Positions 16,195 to 26,003 of a stretch of 64,000 nucleotides of DNA are shown here, in pieces. Under the pieces are notes generated by a model, which ran no database searches, had not been told where the DNA came from, and worked only from the letters and a program-made list of their open reading frames with translations. How positions within the stretch are numbered: the first letter of the stretch is position 1; each line of letters begins with the position of its first letter. The stretch comes from Micrococcales bacterium (lineage in GTDB: Bacteria; Actinomycetota; Actinomycetes; S36-B12; UBA10799), in assembly GCA_016719135.1 (NCBI GenBank), contig JADKAV010000003.1:9870-73869 (forward strand). Direction: 5' to 3'. The position numbers and the translations under genes were made by a program.

Positions 16195-17438
16195 CCCGTG
16201 GGCTGGGGCAGCGCCTGATCCGGGGCAAGGGCAGCGGTGAGCGCGGCGAAGATGTCCGAACTGGCGTTGGCATACGAACCCTCGGAGTCGAACGCATCGG
16301 CCTCGTAGGTGGTCGCCACCGAGATCGTGAGCTCGTCGGATGGCAGGTACCCCGATGTCGCCCCGGTCCCACCGAAGTTCATCGTCTGGGTGATCCATGG
16401 CCCGAGCAGAACCACGCCCAGGCCGTACGAACCGGCTTCGGTGTTCTCCCGGCATACCTCGCACTTACCGGTCGGATCCGCCTTGCCGAAGCCGACGAGG
16501 TTCTGGCCGACCTGCTGCTGGTACATCTCCGGCGACACCTGCTCACCCGAACCCACGATTGTCATCGACCTGGTGAGGTCCGAGATGGTCGAGGTGAGTA
16601 CGGCCCCCTCGGCAGTGGTCCAGGACGGGTTCCAGAACGTCGCCTCCTCGTAGAAACCGACCGATGCCGGGATCTTCAGGAACTCGCGGCGCTCAGATGA
16701 GAAGCTGTGCAGCACCGGCTCTGGAATTGCCGGGGTGTTGCCGTTCGTGCTGGTTCCCGTCAGGTTCATCGGGTCGATGATGTACTCCTGCATCACATCG
16801 GCCATGGGCTTGCCCGTGATCTTCTCCAGGACCTCGCCGAGGAGCACGTAGTTGGTGTGGGAGTAGGCCCAGTTGGTCCCCGGCTCGAACAGCATCGGCG
16901 CGGAGACACCGATGTCGATGAGTTGTTCATTGGTCCACTGCTGGAAGGGGTCGCCGTAATAGTCCTTCTGCAGACTCGGCTGGTACACGTAGTCGGCGTA
17001 ACCGGACGTCATGTTGAGCAAGTTCTTCACAGTGATCTTGTCGGCCTTTGGCAGATCAGGCAGCCACGTCGAGAGCGGATCATCGAGGCTGACCTCGCCC
17101 TGATCCACCAGCTTCGCGAAGATCTGGCCGATGTAGGTGAATCCGAACGACCCGCTGCGGAAGTGCATGTCGGCGGTGGCCGGTACGCCGGTCATGGACG
17201 TCCCCGTGGCGCCGGTGTAAACGTCTTGGCCGTCCTTGGTGACATTCACGATGAGCGCCCGGAGGTTGTGTTTGTCCATGGACTCCCGGGCGACCGCTTC
17301 GATCTCAGCCGTCTGGGCGGGGTCTGGCGCGGCTATCGGAGTTTCGGAAGGCCCGGCGCTCTGGCTGCTCGAGCACGCAGCGAGAACCGACAAACCCATC
17401 GTCGCGATGAGCAGACTCTTGGTGCGGGTGTGGCCCAC
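16191..17438 (-). CDS. beta-lactamase-fold serine hydrolase lipoprotein lacking SxxK and YxN
   Basis: A 415-residue lipoprotein (lipobox LAAC) with the class C beta-lactamase/D-Ala-D-Ala carboxypeptidase fold. It aligns well around LVDQGEVSLDDPLSTWLPD and WAYSHTNYVLLGEVLE. The nucleophile motif, normally GSxxK, reads GSFGF, so the general-base lysine is Phe. The usual YSN is YSH, and the third motif region reads NFGGTGATSGY. Both other members in this window keep S-x-x-K and Y-x-N. It is coupled to the TSUP permease by ATGA. Probably a catalytically altered or inactive homologue. Confidence 0.82.
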   Translation of the reverse strand: MGHTRTKSLLIATMGLSVLAACSSSQSAGPSETPIAAPDPAQTAEIEAVARESMDKHNLRALIVNVTKDGQDVYTGATGTSMTGVPATADMHFRSGSFGFTYIGQIFAKLVDQGEVSLDDPLSTWLPDLPKADKITVKNLLNMTSGYADYVYQPSLQKDYYGDPFQQWTNEQLIDIGVSAPMLFEPGTNWAYSHTNYVLLGEVLEKITGKPMADVMQEYIIDPMNLTGTSTNGNTPAIPEPVLHSFSSERREFLKIPASVGFYEEATFWNPSWTTAEGAVLTSTISDLTRSMTIVGSGEQVSPEMYQQQVGQNLVGFGKADPTGKCEVCRENTEAGSYGLGVVLLGPWITQTMNFGGTGATSGYLPSDELTISVATTYEADAFDSEGSYANASSDIFAALTAALAPDQALPQPTG

Positions 17439-17533
17439 GGAACTTCCCTTCGGTCGGGAGAGATACCCCCGCTCTCAGACGGTCATCTTAGCCGAGCGAT
17501 CACTCGCCTGGCGCAGGCAAGGACATCGCGCCG

Positions 17534-17582
17534 CGCAAAGAGGGCACAAGGCAAGACGGAATTCATGAATCTGCCCTCTTTG
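17534..17582. terminator. inverted repeat upstream of the degenerate serine hydrolase
   Basis: CAAAGAGGGCA (17536-17546) pairs perfectly with TGCCCTCTTTG (17572-17582) across a 25-base loop that includes GAATTCATGAATC. No T-tract follows. The arm sequence (TGCCC..TTTGTG) recurs in the hairpin at 17624-17671. A transcript end or a protein-binding site are both possible. Confidence 0.4.
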
Positions 17583-17623
17583 TGCGGAAATTCCAGAAAT
17601 TTCGCCGGATATGTCCAGACTGT

Positions 17624-17671
17624 CCCTCACAAACTGGGCAAAATCGCAGGACCGTGCCCAGTTTGTGAGGG
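17624..17671 (-). terminator. 17-bp perfect hairpin after the TAP-like hydrolase gene
   Basis: CCCTCACAAACTGGGCA (17624-17640) and TGCCCAGTTTGTGAGGG (17655-17671) form a perfect 17-bp stem with a 14-base loop, 37 bases past the hydrolase stop at 17708. It lacks a U-run, as many actinobacterial intrinsic terminators do. Confidence 0.65.
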
Positions 17672-17707
17672 GGCGCGGGGGCAGGTGGGTGGTCGGCGGC
17701 TGACTGG

Positions 17708-19224
17708 TCAGTGGAATGGCCTCTTATCCGGCTTGCACACCGTGCCGTTCAGTGGCGTTTTCACATTCACCAGATAGTCGACGCGGGCGAGTTCGACGCA
17801 CGCGCTCGGATCCTGGTAGCTGAGATGTCCGTAGCCGTTATGGGTGAGCAGGACCGCATTTCCCAAGAGACGCTGCGCACGAACGGCGTTCCGGTAGGGC
17901 GTGTTCGGGTCATGCCGCGTTCCGATCAAGAGAATCGGATTCGGCGTCGACGCGTTCCACGGTCCGCGGTAGGCGTCTGGCCTCTCACCGGCCACGCGGC
18001 GCACGGCGCCCACAGCCACCATCCCTGCACACGTCCCTGCAGGCGACTGATCCGGTTGAACCGGCCGATCACCCGCGGCCAGGCCTTCGGCGGTCTATGC
18101 GCCGAGGCATCGGCACACGAGATCGCAGCCGACGTCGTGACACTTGCCCAGCCTTTCGGGGTGAGGAACGGGCCGGCCCCGGCTTCGAGGTCTGAAGCGT
18201 TGCCACGCATGGCAGCGTTGAGCGCGGCGGCGTTCTGTGGCCACAACTCCGGATTGCGCAAAGGTGCGAACTGCGACAACAGCAGGTCAGCCTCATCCAA
18301 CGAACCCGGCGGCCTGGCGTCAGGAGCCGGTACGGGTGAGCGACGCACACGCTGAAGCATTCGGTGGAAGCGCTCGGCCGGTGTTCGAAGGCGCCCAGCG
18401 AGAGCACAGCGCTCGGGTCCAGCCCGACGGCACAGGTCGAGGAACTGGTTGAAGACTTCATCCGTACCCCTGATGCCGCTGACGGTCCGAGCCTCGGCGC
18501 TTCGCGTGTACCGGACCGGGTCGACCACCCCGTCGAGCAGCATCGCCCGGACCCGACCGGGATACATATTGGCGTAGGTCTGTCCGAGGAATGTGCCATA
18601 GGACAGTCCCACATAGGTCAGCGTCGAATCACCCACCAGGCGCCGAAGGTGGTCGAGGTCACGGGCCGTGTCCGCGGTCGAGATGTGAGGTAACAGCCAA
18701 CCGCTGACATTGCCACAGCGGCGAGCGAGCGCCGTGGACTTGCGACTGAACGACGTGGATTGCGCCTTCGTGATGGGAATCGATACGCCGCGCCAGAACC
18801 TCGCAGCACTGCGCTCGCTGCCGAAGCAGCGCACGGGTGTACTGGCGTTCGTGCCGCGGGGATCCCAGCTGACGACGTCGAACCGGCCCGCACCCCAACC
18901 GTCCAGGTCGTCACCGGCCCCCTTCACCAGGCCGACTCCGCTATCGCCGGGCCCGCCCGGGTTGATGAACATCGAGCCGATCCGCTGCTCGGGTTTGCTG
19001 GCGAGGTGGCGGATGAGCTTGAGACTGATCGTGCGACCGTGCGGCCGATCCCAGTCCAGGGGTACACGCACCCGGGCGCACTGAAGTCGCTCGCCGCAAC
19101 TTCGCCACTGGATTGACGTGCTCGACGCCGCGGCCGAGGCGGGGTTGACCGGGGTTGGCAGTACAGCCGCCAGTCCCACCGCGGCCACCAGCCACCAGCG
19201 GCCAAACACCGGCCTTGATTTCAC
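17708..19224 (-). CDS. secreted TAP-like alpha/beta-hydrolase (S33), one frameshift
   Basis: A signal-peptide protein (GTG start at 19224) of the tripeptidyl-aminopeptidase family: oxyanion region MFINPGGPGDSG, elbow VGLSYGTFLGQ and, in the shifted frame, the TAP-like C-terminal domain with LIGTRHDPNTPY and HNGYGHL supplying Asp and His. The first frame covers the N-terminal ~415 residues; after the GGCC run at 17979-17982 homology continues in the next frame to 17708. One missing base restores a protein of about 505 residues. The site suggests a consensus error, though a pseudogene is possible. Confidence 0.78.
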
Positions 19225-19235
19225 TGGCTCAGCGT

Positions 19236-21319
19236 TCAGTCGACTGCGACGGTGGCCGTGCTGCCCGCTGGCCCGAATACCGCGAGGTAGGCACCGGCCG
19301 GGGCCTGCTTCGTGACAGCCGCTCCCCCGCCGGAGTCGACCATGGACAGATTGTCGTCGAACAGTTTCCAGTCAGTCTGGCCCGACATCGTCAGTCGTGA
19401 AGCTTCGGGTACCGGTACCACTGGACGTAGCCGGTCGCGCCGATCGGAACCGTGTTACTGCCGGAAGACAGGCGGGGAACAGTTGCCGCGGGCCGCAGCA
19501 CACTGCTGGCAAAACTGAGGTACTCATCGCCGCCCTGCAGTGAGAAGCCGAAGTCGAACAGGTCTCGCCCGGACAGCAGCGGAACCTCCAGGAACATCGT
19601 GCCGACAGTGTCGCTGGTCGTCGCATCGAAAGGGACGGACGAGACGAGGGCGCCATCAGCCAGCAGATACCCGGACAAGCCCGGAATGGTCCTGATGTCC
19701 ACGGCCGGTGTCCCAGCCAGCGTCCAGTTCAGTGAATTCGGGTCCTCATTGGCCATCAACCAGGCACTTCCGAGTCGGTCGCGCCAAGCAGGTGACAACG
19801 ATCCGCCCGACCTCATGCGTTGGCCGATCGTCGCATGGTTGCGGTAGGTACCGGTTCCGCCGACGCGGCGCAGGGTGAGGTAGGTGCGGCCCCAGGCCTT
19901 CACGGACCGGATCGATGATCCCGGCGCCACCGTCGACCAGAAGCTCCTGTCGGCGCGCCGTACGAAGCGACCCGGCTGGCGCGTCCACGTGCCGCCTGTC
20001 AGCACGGAGAACCGCAGCGACCTGCTCTTGCCCTGGCTCACTTTGAGGGTCAGGCCTTGCGCGAGGTAGATGCCTGTCATCTTCTTGATCTGCTTGCGCG
20101 TCGGCCTGTCCTTGGCGGGCTGGCCGTTGATTTGCTCCGGCATCTTCTGCACAGCACCGGTTTCCACCAGCGCGTTGAGCAGCACGGTCTGCGCGATCGT
20201 CTCGGCGCTGGCCGAACTGAAGGTGGTGCCGGCCCCCTCGACAACAACGGCCAACTTCTGATCGGGAGCGATCACGAACGCGGCGTGCTGCTCGATCAGG
20301 TCGCCACCCTTGGTCCAGCCGCGGATTCCGAGCGACTTCAGGGCCGGATCAGCCACGGTGTCCCAGCCGAGGCCGAAGCGGAAGTTGCTGGGCGGAGCCG
20401 CTTTGAGTGTGGTGGTCGTCTGATCCACACTCATCTGCTGCACGGCCGCACTGGACAGAATGCGCTTGCCACCAACGACCCCGTCACCGGTGAAGATCAT
20501 GGCCAGCCGGGCCATGTCGTTGGGGGTGGAGAACATGCCTCCGGCCGCCAAGACGTTGGGGATTTGGAGGGGCTGGACCTTCCCGCCTTGGATGACGGGC
20601 GCCACCACCCCGGGTTTGGGTGTCGAAGTCGGATACATCGAATGCTTCATCGCGAGCGGCCTGAAGATGTTCTTCGACACGTAGTCGTGGAACGCCATAC
20701 CAGCGACGCGCTCCACCACCAAACCAGCGAGCGTGAAGCAGTCGTTGCAGTACACGTTCATCGCGCCCGGAGTCGTCTTCAATCTTGAGGTACGCAGGCC
20801 AGCCAGGACGCGGTCGGTGTAGCCGGGTATCGGCTTGTCACTGAGCCAGTCGCCGTAATCCGTACCGCCGAGGCCGGCGGAATGGTTCAGCAGCATCCGC
20901 ACGGTGATCTGGCGGTACTGCGGCGAGGCCATCGTGAAGTCCGGGATGTACCGCACCACCGGGGCGTCAAGCGACACCTTGCCCGCGTCCACCAGCTGCA
21001 TCACCGCGATCGCCGTCACGGTCTTGCTGACCGATCCGACTCCGTACATGGTCGTCGAAGACGGCTTCTTCCCAGCCTTGTCGACCCGGCCGAACCTCTG
21101 GCTCCACACACGTGCGCCCTTGGAGACAAACGCCACGGATACCGAGGTGGCCTTTGTCTGCTTCATCACCGACCGGACCGCTTTGCGACCCTGCTGGATC
21201 GTGGTGCTGAACGTGGGCGGGGGCTGCTTCTGCGTGATCTCCGCCGCCTGGACAGCAGGCACACCCCCGATCACGGTCGCGGTGGCCACTGCCGATGTGA
21301 AGATCCTGACAACGCGCAT
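19236..21319 (-). CDS. secreted serine hydrolase, beta-lactamase family, one frameshift
   Basis: Signal peptide (ATG 21319 after AGGAAGG), then a beta-lactamase-fold domain with intact SxxK (VGSVSKTVTA) and YxN (VYCNDCFTLAG), followed by a C-terminal region of about 250 residues with beta-rich segments. The main frame ends at 19391; the missing end continues in the next frame from the GGG run at 19407-19409 to the stop at 19236 (LTMSGQTDWKLF...GAYLAVFGPAGSTATV). One missing base would restore it. Likely D-Ala-D-Ala carboxypeptidase or esterase activity at the cell surface. It precedes the TAP-like gene by 11 bases, so they form an operon. Confidence 0.78.
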
Positions 21320-21390
21320 GAACGGCCTTCCTGCCACGCGGGGCCGCGGTGCAATGAGCCGACAGTACGCGTTCGGCGAGGAGTTGTCGA

Positions 21391-22299
21391 TCAGGTGACG
21401 GCCGGGCCGTACCCCCGCCGATCATGGGTCAGATCCACGATGATCTCCAGGACTCGCATGACGTCCGCCGAGGCGTTCTTGTTCCAGGCCACCTCCAGCG
21501 GGAGGAAAGCGGGTGGCTCGAGTTGATACGCGGCTACGCCTTCTCCGACTTCTTTGCGCGCGAAGTCCTCGGGCACGAGGGAGAACGCGCGGCCGTCCTC
21601 GAGGAAGTACCTCCACGACCCCGAGATTCTGGAGGTGCCTGTGAGGATCAGTGGTTCGTCCAGTCCGCGTTGCCGACAGATGTCCATCAAGAAGTCGTAG
21701 TACTCCGGACTGCGCTCCCGCGGCCACAACAGGAAAGGGACATTGGTCAGCTGAGCCAGGTCGAATCGCCCCCTCACGGCGGGCGCGACGGATCGGTGGA
21801 CCAGCACACGTAATTCGTCGCGGCCCAGGCGGCGTTTGACGGCACGGTTGGCGTCGCCGATCAAGTGCCCGATCCCGAGGTCTGCTCGGCCATGCTCCAC
21901 CGCATCCAGAACCTCCCCGGTCTCCACTTCCAGTGCCTGGATGTGCACCCCCAACTGCCGGTCATCCGCGGCCCTGAGGGTTTCGGGCAACAGCGCATTG
22001 ACGATGCTCGGCGAGGCGGCGATTGTCACGGCACCTTGCGCTTCGCGTTTCACCAGGGACGCGGCCGCTTCGAAGGACCGCACCTGCTCCAAGACCGCGG
22101 CGGCCGGCTTTCGCAGTCGCTCGCCCGCGGCGGTGAGTGTGGTTCCTCCCGCTGACCGGTTGAACAGCGGCACCCCGATGGCGCGTTCGAGTCTGCGGAT
22201 CTCCTTGCTGATCGTCGGCTGCGCGATCCCCAGGCGATCAGCAGCACGCCCGAAGTGCAGCGTTTGCGCGACCGCATCGAACGCTCGAAGTTGTGCCAC
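21391..22299 (-). CDS. LysR-family transcriptional regulator
   Basis: A 302-residue regulator: N-terminal winged HTH (ADRLGIAQPTISKEIRRLE) followed by a periplasmic-binding-like effector domain (VTIAASPSIVNALLPETL...). GTG start at 22299. It is divergent from the pseudouridine genes, with a GATAG/CTATC palindrome between, the common LysR arrangement. Control of psuG/psuK is inferred from that geometry. Confidence 0.9.
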   Translation of the reverse strand: MAQLRAFDAVAQTLHFGRAADRLGIAQPTISKEIRRLERAIGVPLFNRSAGGTTLTAAGERLRKPAAAVLEQVRSFEAAASLVKREAQGAVTIAASPSIVNALLPETLRAADDRQLGVHIQALEVETGEVLDAVEHGRADLGIGHLIGDANRAVKRRLGRDELRVLVHRSVAPAVRGRFDLAQLTNVPFLLWPRERSPEYYDFLMDICRQRGLDEPLILTGTSRISGSWRYFLEDGRAFSLVPEDFARKEVGEGVAAYQLEPPAFLPLEVAWNKNASADVMRVLEIIVDLTHDRRGYGPAVT

Positions 22300-22308
22300 C
22301 GTTATGTC

Positions 22309-22325
22309 GATAGCCTAAGACTATC
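22309..22325. promoter_or_regulatory. LysR-type palindrome between regulator and psuG
   Basis: GATAG (22309-22313) and CTATC (22321-22325) form an interrupted palindrome with 7 bases between, 10 bases upstream of the LysR start and about 80 bases before psuG. Size and place fit a LysR recognition site. Confidence 0.5.
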
Positions 22326-22402
22326 AAGGGATGCCCAATTGCGGCTAGATCAGAATGATTCAGCCCACTACCGTGGGGGTTGAGCCCACGAAAGGAAATC
22401 AC

Positions 22403-23326
22403 ATGACCAGCAACCCCTCCCTGCGCGTCTCAGATGCCGTGCAGCAGGCCCTTACCGACCACACCCCCGTCGTCGCCCTTGAATCGACCATCTTCACCCA
22501 CGGTCTGCCCCGCCCGCGCAACGTCGAGGTCGCACTCGCCGGCGAAGAGATCGTCCGGGCAGCCGGAGGCGTTCCCGCCACGATCGGCGTGGTCCACGGC
22601 CAGCCCGTCGTCGGTCTCACCGAAGACGAGATCCGCGAACTGGCCTACGACGACGACGTCACCAAGGCATCGATCCGCGACCTGTCCTACGCCGCGGTCA
22701 CCGGCAAGAACGCTGGCACCACCATCGCTGCTACCGCACTGCTGGCGCACGCCGCAGGCATCGACGTCTTCTCCACCGGCGGTCTCGGTGGCGTCCATCA
22801 CGGGGCTGCCGAATCCTTCGACGAGTCGGCCGACATGTACGCCCTGGCCCAGATCCCGGTCGTGCTGATCAGTTCCGGAGCGAAGGCCATCCTGGACATC
22901 CGCGCCACCCTCGAACGCTTCGAGTCGCTCAGTGTGCCTGTCGTGGGCTACCGCACCGACCGCTATCCCGGCTTCTATGTAGCCGATTCCGATTACCCGC
23001 TGACCGCGCGGGTGGACGATCCCGCCGACGTCGCCACCATGATGTCCGCGCAGAAGAACCTGGGTATCGACAGTGCGGTACTTGTGGCGAACCCGGTCCC
23101 CGTCGACGAGCAACTAGACCCGCAGGAACTGGACGAGGTCCTGCAACGCGCGTGGGCCGCTGCAGATGAGCAGGGAATCTCGGGGCAGGCGTCCACTCCG
23201 TTCCTGTTGGACTTCATCCGGGTCGCCACGGACGGACGCAGTCTGGACGCGAACGTCGCCCTATACAACAACAACATCCGCCTCGCGGTCCAGATTGCCT
23301 CCGAGTTGGCAGACGGGCGGTCCTGA
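22403..23326 (+). CDS. psuG: pseudouridine-5'-phosphate glycosidase
   Basis: A 307-residue enzyme that splits the C-C bond of pseudouridine 5'-phosphate into uracil and ribose 5-phosphate. Diagnostic blocks: ALESTIFTHGLPRPRN, TIGVVHGQPVVGLT, the region with the catalytic Lys (DDVTKASIRDL), TGGLGGVHHGAAESFDESAD and VGYRTDRYPGFYVADS. ATG 22403 follows AAAGGAAATCAC; an upstream ATG at 22355 lacks such a site. The kinase gene starts 1 base after its stop. Confidence 0.93.
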   Translation: MTSNPSLRVSDAVQQALTDHTPVVALESTIFTHGLPRPRNVEVALAGEEIVRAAGGVPATIGVVHGQPVVGLTEDEIRELAYDDDVTKASIRDLSYAAVTGKNAGTTIAATALLAHAAGIDVFSTGGLGGVHHGAAESFDESADMYALAQIPVVLISSGAKAILDIRATLERFESLSVPVVGYRTDRYPGFYVADSDYPLTARVDDPADVATMMSAQKNLGIDSAVLVANPVPVDEQLDPQELDEVLQRAWAAADEQGISGQASTPFLLDFIRVATDGRSLDANVALYNNNIRLAVQIASELADGRS

Positions 23327-23327
23327 G

Positions 23328-24221
23328 ATGCTCGGCGTCATCGGTGATGTCGTCCAGGACGTCATCGTGTGGCAGCTCGAGGAGACCCGTGAGGCCACGG
23401 ACATCAAGTCCGAGGTGCGGATGCGTCGCGGCGGCTCGGCAGCGAACGTGGCCGCATTCGCCGCACCGCGCTATCCGACCCGATTCATCGGCTGCGTCGG
23501 TGACGACAGTGCCGGCGCGAGCTTGCGGCAGGAACTGGAAGGACGTGGCGTAGATGTCCGGTTCCAGTTGCACGACCACACGGGAATGATCGTCGTGCTG
23601 ATCGACCAGGATGGCGAGCGCGCGATGTACCCGAGCCGTGGCGCCTGCAACCACCTGGAAACCTTGGATCCGTCCTGGCTGGACGACCTCGAGATCCTGC
23701 ACGTCACCGCCTATTCGTTCGAAGGCGGGTCCACTGCCAGGACCGTGCTCGACGCGGTCCGGGAACAGAAGGCACGGGCCGGGAAGGTATCGATGGACGT
23801 CTCCTCCGTGGGCATGATCGACCACTTCGGAGTTCCGGCGTTCCTGGACCTATTGGCCGAATGCAGCCCGGACTTCATCTCCGCGAACCGCGACGAGGCC
23901 CTCTATCTCGGTCTGGCCGACGGTGACGTGCCGGGCCCCAACCTCGCACGCTACGGCGATGCGACGCTGCTCGCCAGGCAGGGCAAGGACGCGACGCACA
24001 TCTTCGGTGCAGGTGAGCACTTCGCGAAAGTTCCGGTTGCTCCGGTGGAAGAGGTGCGCGACCTCACCGGCGCTGGCGACGCATTCAATGCCGGCTTCCT
24101 GACGTCGTATTTGACCACTGGTGGTGACCTCGTCAAGAGCTGCCTGGCCGGACATGCCCTGTCTGCCCGCGTCCTCGGCAGTCCAGGGGCCACCGAGCCC
24201 GCGTTGGAGGCGTCGGGCTGA
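23328..24221 (+). CDS. psuK: PfkB-family kinase, probable pseudouridine kinase
   Basis: A 297-residue ribokinase-fold protein: RRGGSAANVAAFAA near residue 33 and DLTGAGDAFNAGFL near the C-terminus with the catalytic Asp. Coupled to psuG, it would phosphorylate pseudouridine to the substrate of PsuG. That role is inferred from the operon; the family alone would allow other nucleosides or sugars. Confidence 0.83.
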   Translation: MLGVIGDVVQDVIVWQLEETREATDIKSEVRMRRGGSAANVAAFAAPRYPTRFIGCVGDDSAGASLRQELEGRGVDVRFQLHDHTGMIVVLIDQDGERAMYPSRGACNHLETLDPSWLDDLEILHVTAYSFEGGSTARTVLDAVREQKARAGKVSMDVSSVGMIDHFGVPAFLDLLAECSPDFISANRDEALYLGLADGDVPGPNLARYGDATLLARQGKDATHIFGAGEHFAKVPVAPVEEVRDLTGAGDAFNAGFLTSYLTTGGDLVKSCLAGHALSARVLGSPGATEPALEASG

Positions 24222-24222
24222 A

Positions 24223-25098
24223 CTACTCCACGGCTGCCAGTGGCGCCACTACCTCACGCCCGAGGGTTTCGATGAACTCCACCGGATCCCCAGGCGGCAT
24301 CACGTGGACCTGGCTGAAACCCATCGCCGCATAGGGCCGGAGTTCTTGCACGAAGGCCTTGCTGGGAGTTGGATCACCGGTCCACAACAAGGTCTTACGG
24401 ATGCGCTCGAAGTCCGTTCCGGCGTCGTGGCAGTGCTCGCGCAGGACGTCGAGTTTGTGCTGGATCGCCGCCGGATCGCTGCTCTGATTGACGAACAGGT
24501 TGCACGCGTCCGCGTACAGAGCCACGAGCCGCAGCGTCTTGCGCTCTCCCCCGCCACCGATCATGATGCGCGGTCGATGCAATGGCTGCGGGGAGTTGAT
24601 GGTTTCTGCCAGCTGGTAGTGAACGCCCTCGAACGGCCCGTCATCCGGCCCCCACATCTGATGCAGGATCTGCAACGTCTCCTCGAGTCTCTCGAAGCGC
24701 TCGGACAATGCCGGAAAAGGAACGCCGTAGGCGTGGTGCTCGCGCTCATACCATGCAGCCCCGATCCCGAGCACTGCTCTTCCCCCGGACAGTACATCCA
24801 AGGTCGTCACGATCTTGGCCAAGAGGGCGGGATGCCGGTAGGTCACGCCGGTTACCAGAAGCTGCAGGTCCACCGTCTCGGTCTTCCCCGCCAGATAGCC
24901 CAAAGTGGTGTAGCCCTCCAGCATCGGGGCCAGTGGGCCACCGAGTTCAGGCACATCCATTTGTAGGTAGTGATCCATCACCGAGAGGTTCGCCACTCCG
25001 GCCGCTTCGGCAGCCCGGGCCGCTTCGGCCAGCACCGATCGAATGCTTGCCGGCCCGCCGGGGAAATCGAAGTTGGTGATGTGCACGCCCACGTCCAT
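24223..25098 (-). CDS. LLM-class F420-dependent oxidoreductase
   Basis: A 291-residue luciferase-like TIM barrel: MDVGVHITNFDFPGG at the start, VMDHYLQM, TKTETVDLQLLVTGVTYRHPALLAKIV-type core strand, GIGAAWYEREHHAYG and IMIGGGGERKTLRL. These are the family's F420-binding landmarks. I chose the ATG at 25098 by homology to the family start. It converges on psuK with a 1-base gap. The substrate is unknown. Confidence 0.85.
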   Translation of the reverse strand: MDVGVHITNFDFPGGPASIRSVLAEAARAAEAAGVANLSVMDHYLQMDVPELGGPLAPMLEGYTTLGYLAGKTETVDLQLLVTGVTYRHPALLAKIVTTLDVLSGGRAVLGIGAAWYEREHHAYGVPFPALSERFERLEETLQILHQMWGPDDGPFEGVHYQLAETINSPQPLHRPRIMIGGGGERKTLRLVALYADACNLFVNQSSDPAAIQHKLDVLREHCHDAGTDFERIRKTLLWTGDPTPSKAFVQELRPYAAMGFSQVHVMPPGDPVEFIETLGREVVAPLAAVE

Positions 25099-25181
25099 GC
25101 ATGCATCGTCCGCCTCTGCGGGGTCCCATGGCAATAGTGCGCTGGCGGAACCGCTTCCTCGCAGGTTGGTCAGCCTGTCGG

Positions 25182-26003
25182 TCAGCGCACCCGCACGACT
25201 TCACCTGCGGAGTTCACGTACACATCGAACTCACGCCCGTCGGCCAGCGTGACCTCGATCTCCCACTGGGCACCGAAGTCATCCTCACGACCGCTCCACG
25301 TCACACGTGCACCCATGCCGAACTCGCGCTGCATGTGGGCCACCGCGATCTGCTTGGCCGACTCCCGACTGCCATCTGTCGCCGGACTACGGGTAGGCGA
25401 CGGTGCAGGCTTGGACTTCTTGGGCCCGCCGTTGCGGACAACCTTGACGACCTTCCCGCGGGAACTCACGTACACATCGAACTCGCGGCCGTTGCCCGTG
25501 GTGACCTCGATCTCCCACTGGGCACCGTTGTCGTTCTCACGCCCACTCCAAGTGGCACGCGCCTGCTGACCGGTTCGCCTCTCGATGTGCCGCACCGCCA
25601 CCCGCTTGGCTTTGGCTCGACTCGTGTTCGCCCGCGGCGATGAGTTGTTGGGCTTCCACGGCTTGGACTTGCCCTTGCGCAGGACCTTGACGACCTTCCC
25701 GCGGGAATTCACGTACACATCGAACTCGCGGCCGTTGCGCGTGGTGACCTCGATCTCCCACTGGGCACCGTTGTCGTTCTCACGCCCACTCCCGGTCGCA
25801 CGGGCCTGCTGACCGGTTCGCCTCTCGATGTGCCGCACCGCCACCTGTCGAGCAGAATCACGACTGATCGACAGTGCTGTGCTGTGATTTTGAGCGATAG
25901 CGGTAGGCACGGCAGACGAAGCGCTGGTCGCCGCGACCAGGCCACCTCCCATCAAAAAGCCGACGGTGGAGACTATTGCTGCGGCCTTGTTCGTCGCCTT
26001 CAT
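25182..26003 (-). CDS. secreted protein of three PepSY-like modules
   Basis: A 273-residue protein with a signal peptide (MKATNKAAAIVSTVGFLMGG...) and three tandem modules of about 70 residues, each with an amphipathic helix (AVRHIERRTGQQARAT), a strand pair (NGAQWEIEVTT) and the end NGREFDVYVNSRGKVVKV. These are PepSY-type folds, found in secreted inhibitors and metal- or protease-linked proteins. Modules 1 and 2 are nearly identical in DNA; module 3 is diverged. The linkers are Ser/Pro/Lys-rich. Function unknown. Confidence 0.8.
   Translation of the reverse strand: MKATNKAAAIVSTVGFLMGGGLVAATSASSAVPTAIAQNHSTALSISRDSARQVAVRHIERRTGQQARATGSGRENDNGAQWEIEVTTRNGREFDVYVNSRGKVVKVLRKGKSKPWKPNNSSPRANTSRAKAKRVAVRHIERRTGQQARATWSGRENDNGAQWEIEVTTGNGREFDVYVSSRGKVVKVVRNGGPKKSKPAPSPTRSPATDGSRESAKQIAVAHMQREFGMGARVTWSGREDDFGAQWEIEVTLADGREFDVYVNSAGEVVRVR
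25449..25845 (-). repeat. recent intragenic duplication (154 bp, 243-bp offset)
   Basis: Bases 25449-25602 and 25692-25845 match at about 148 of 154 positions. The offset of 243 (81 codons) keeps the reading frame. Differences cluster near the segment encoding ARATWSGRE / ARATGSGRE. Confidence 0.9.

Noticed and set aside
22326..22402. Riboswitch upstream of psuG
   Set aside because: Only about 77 bases with no recognisable aptamer core; the LysR site explains control more simply.
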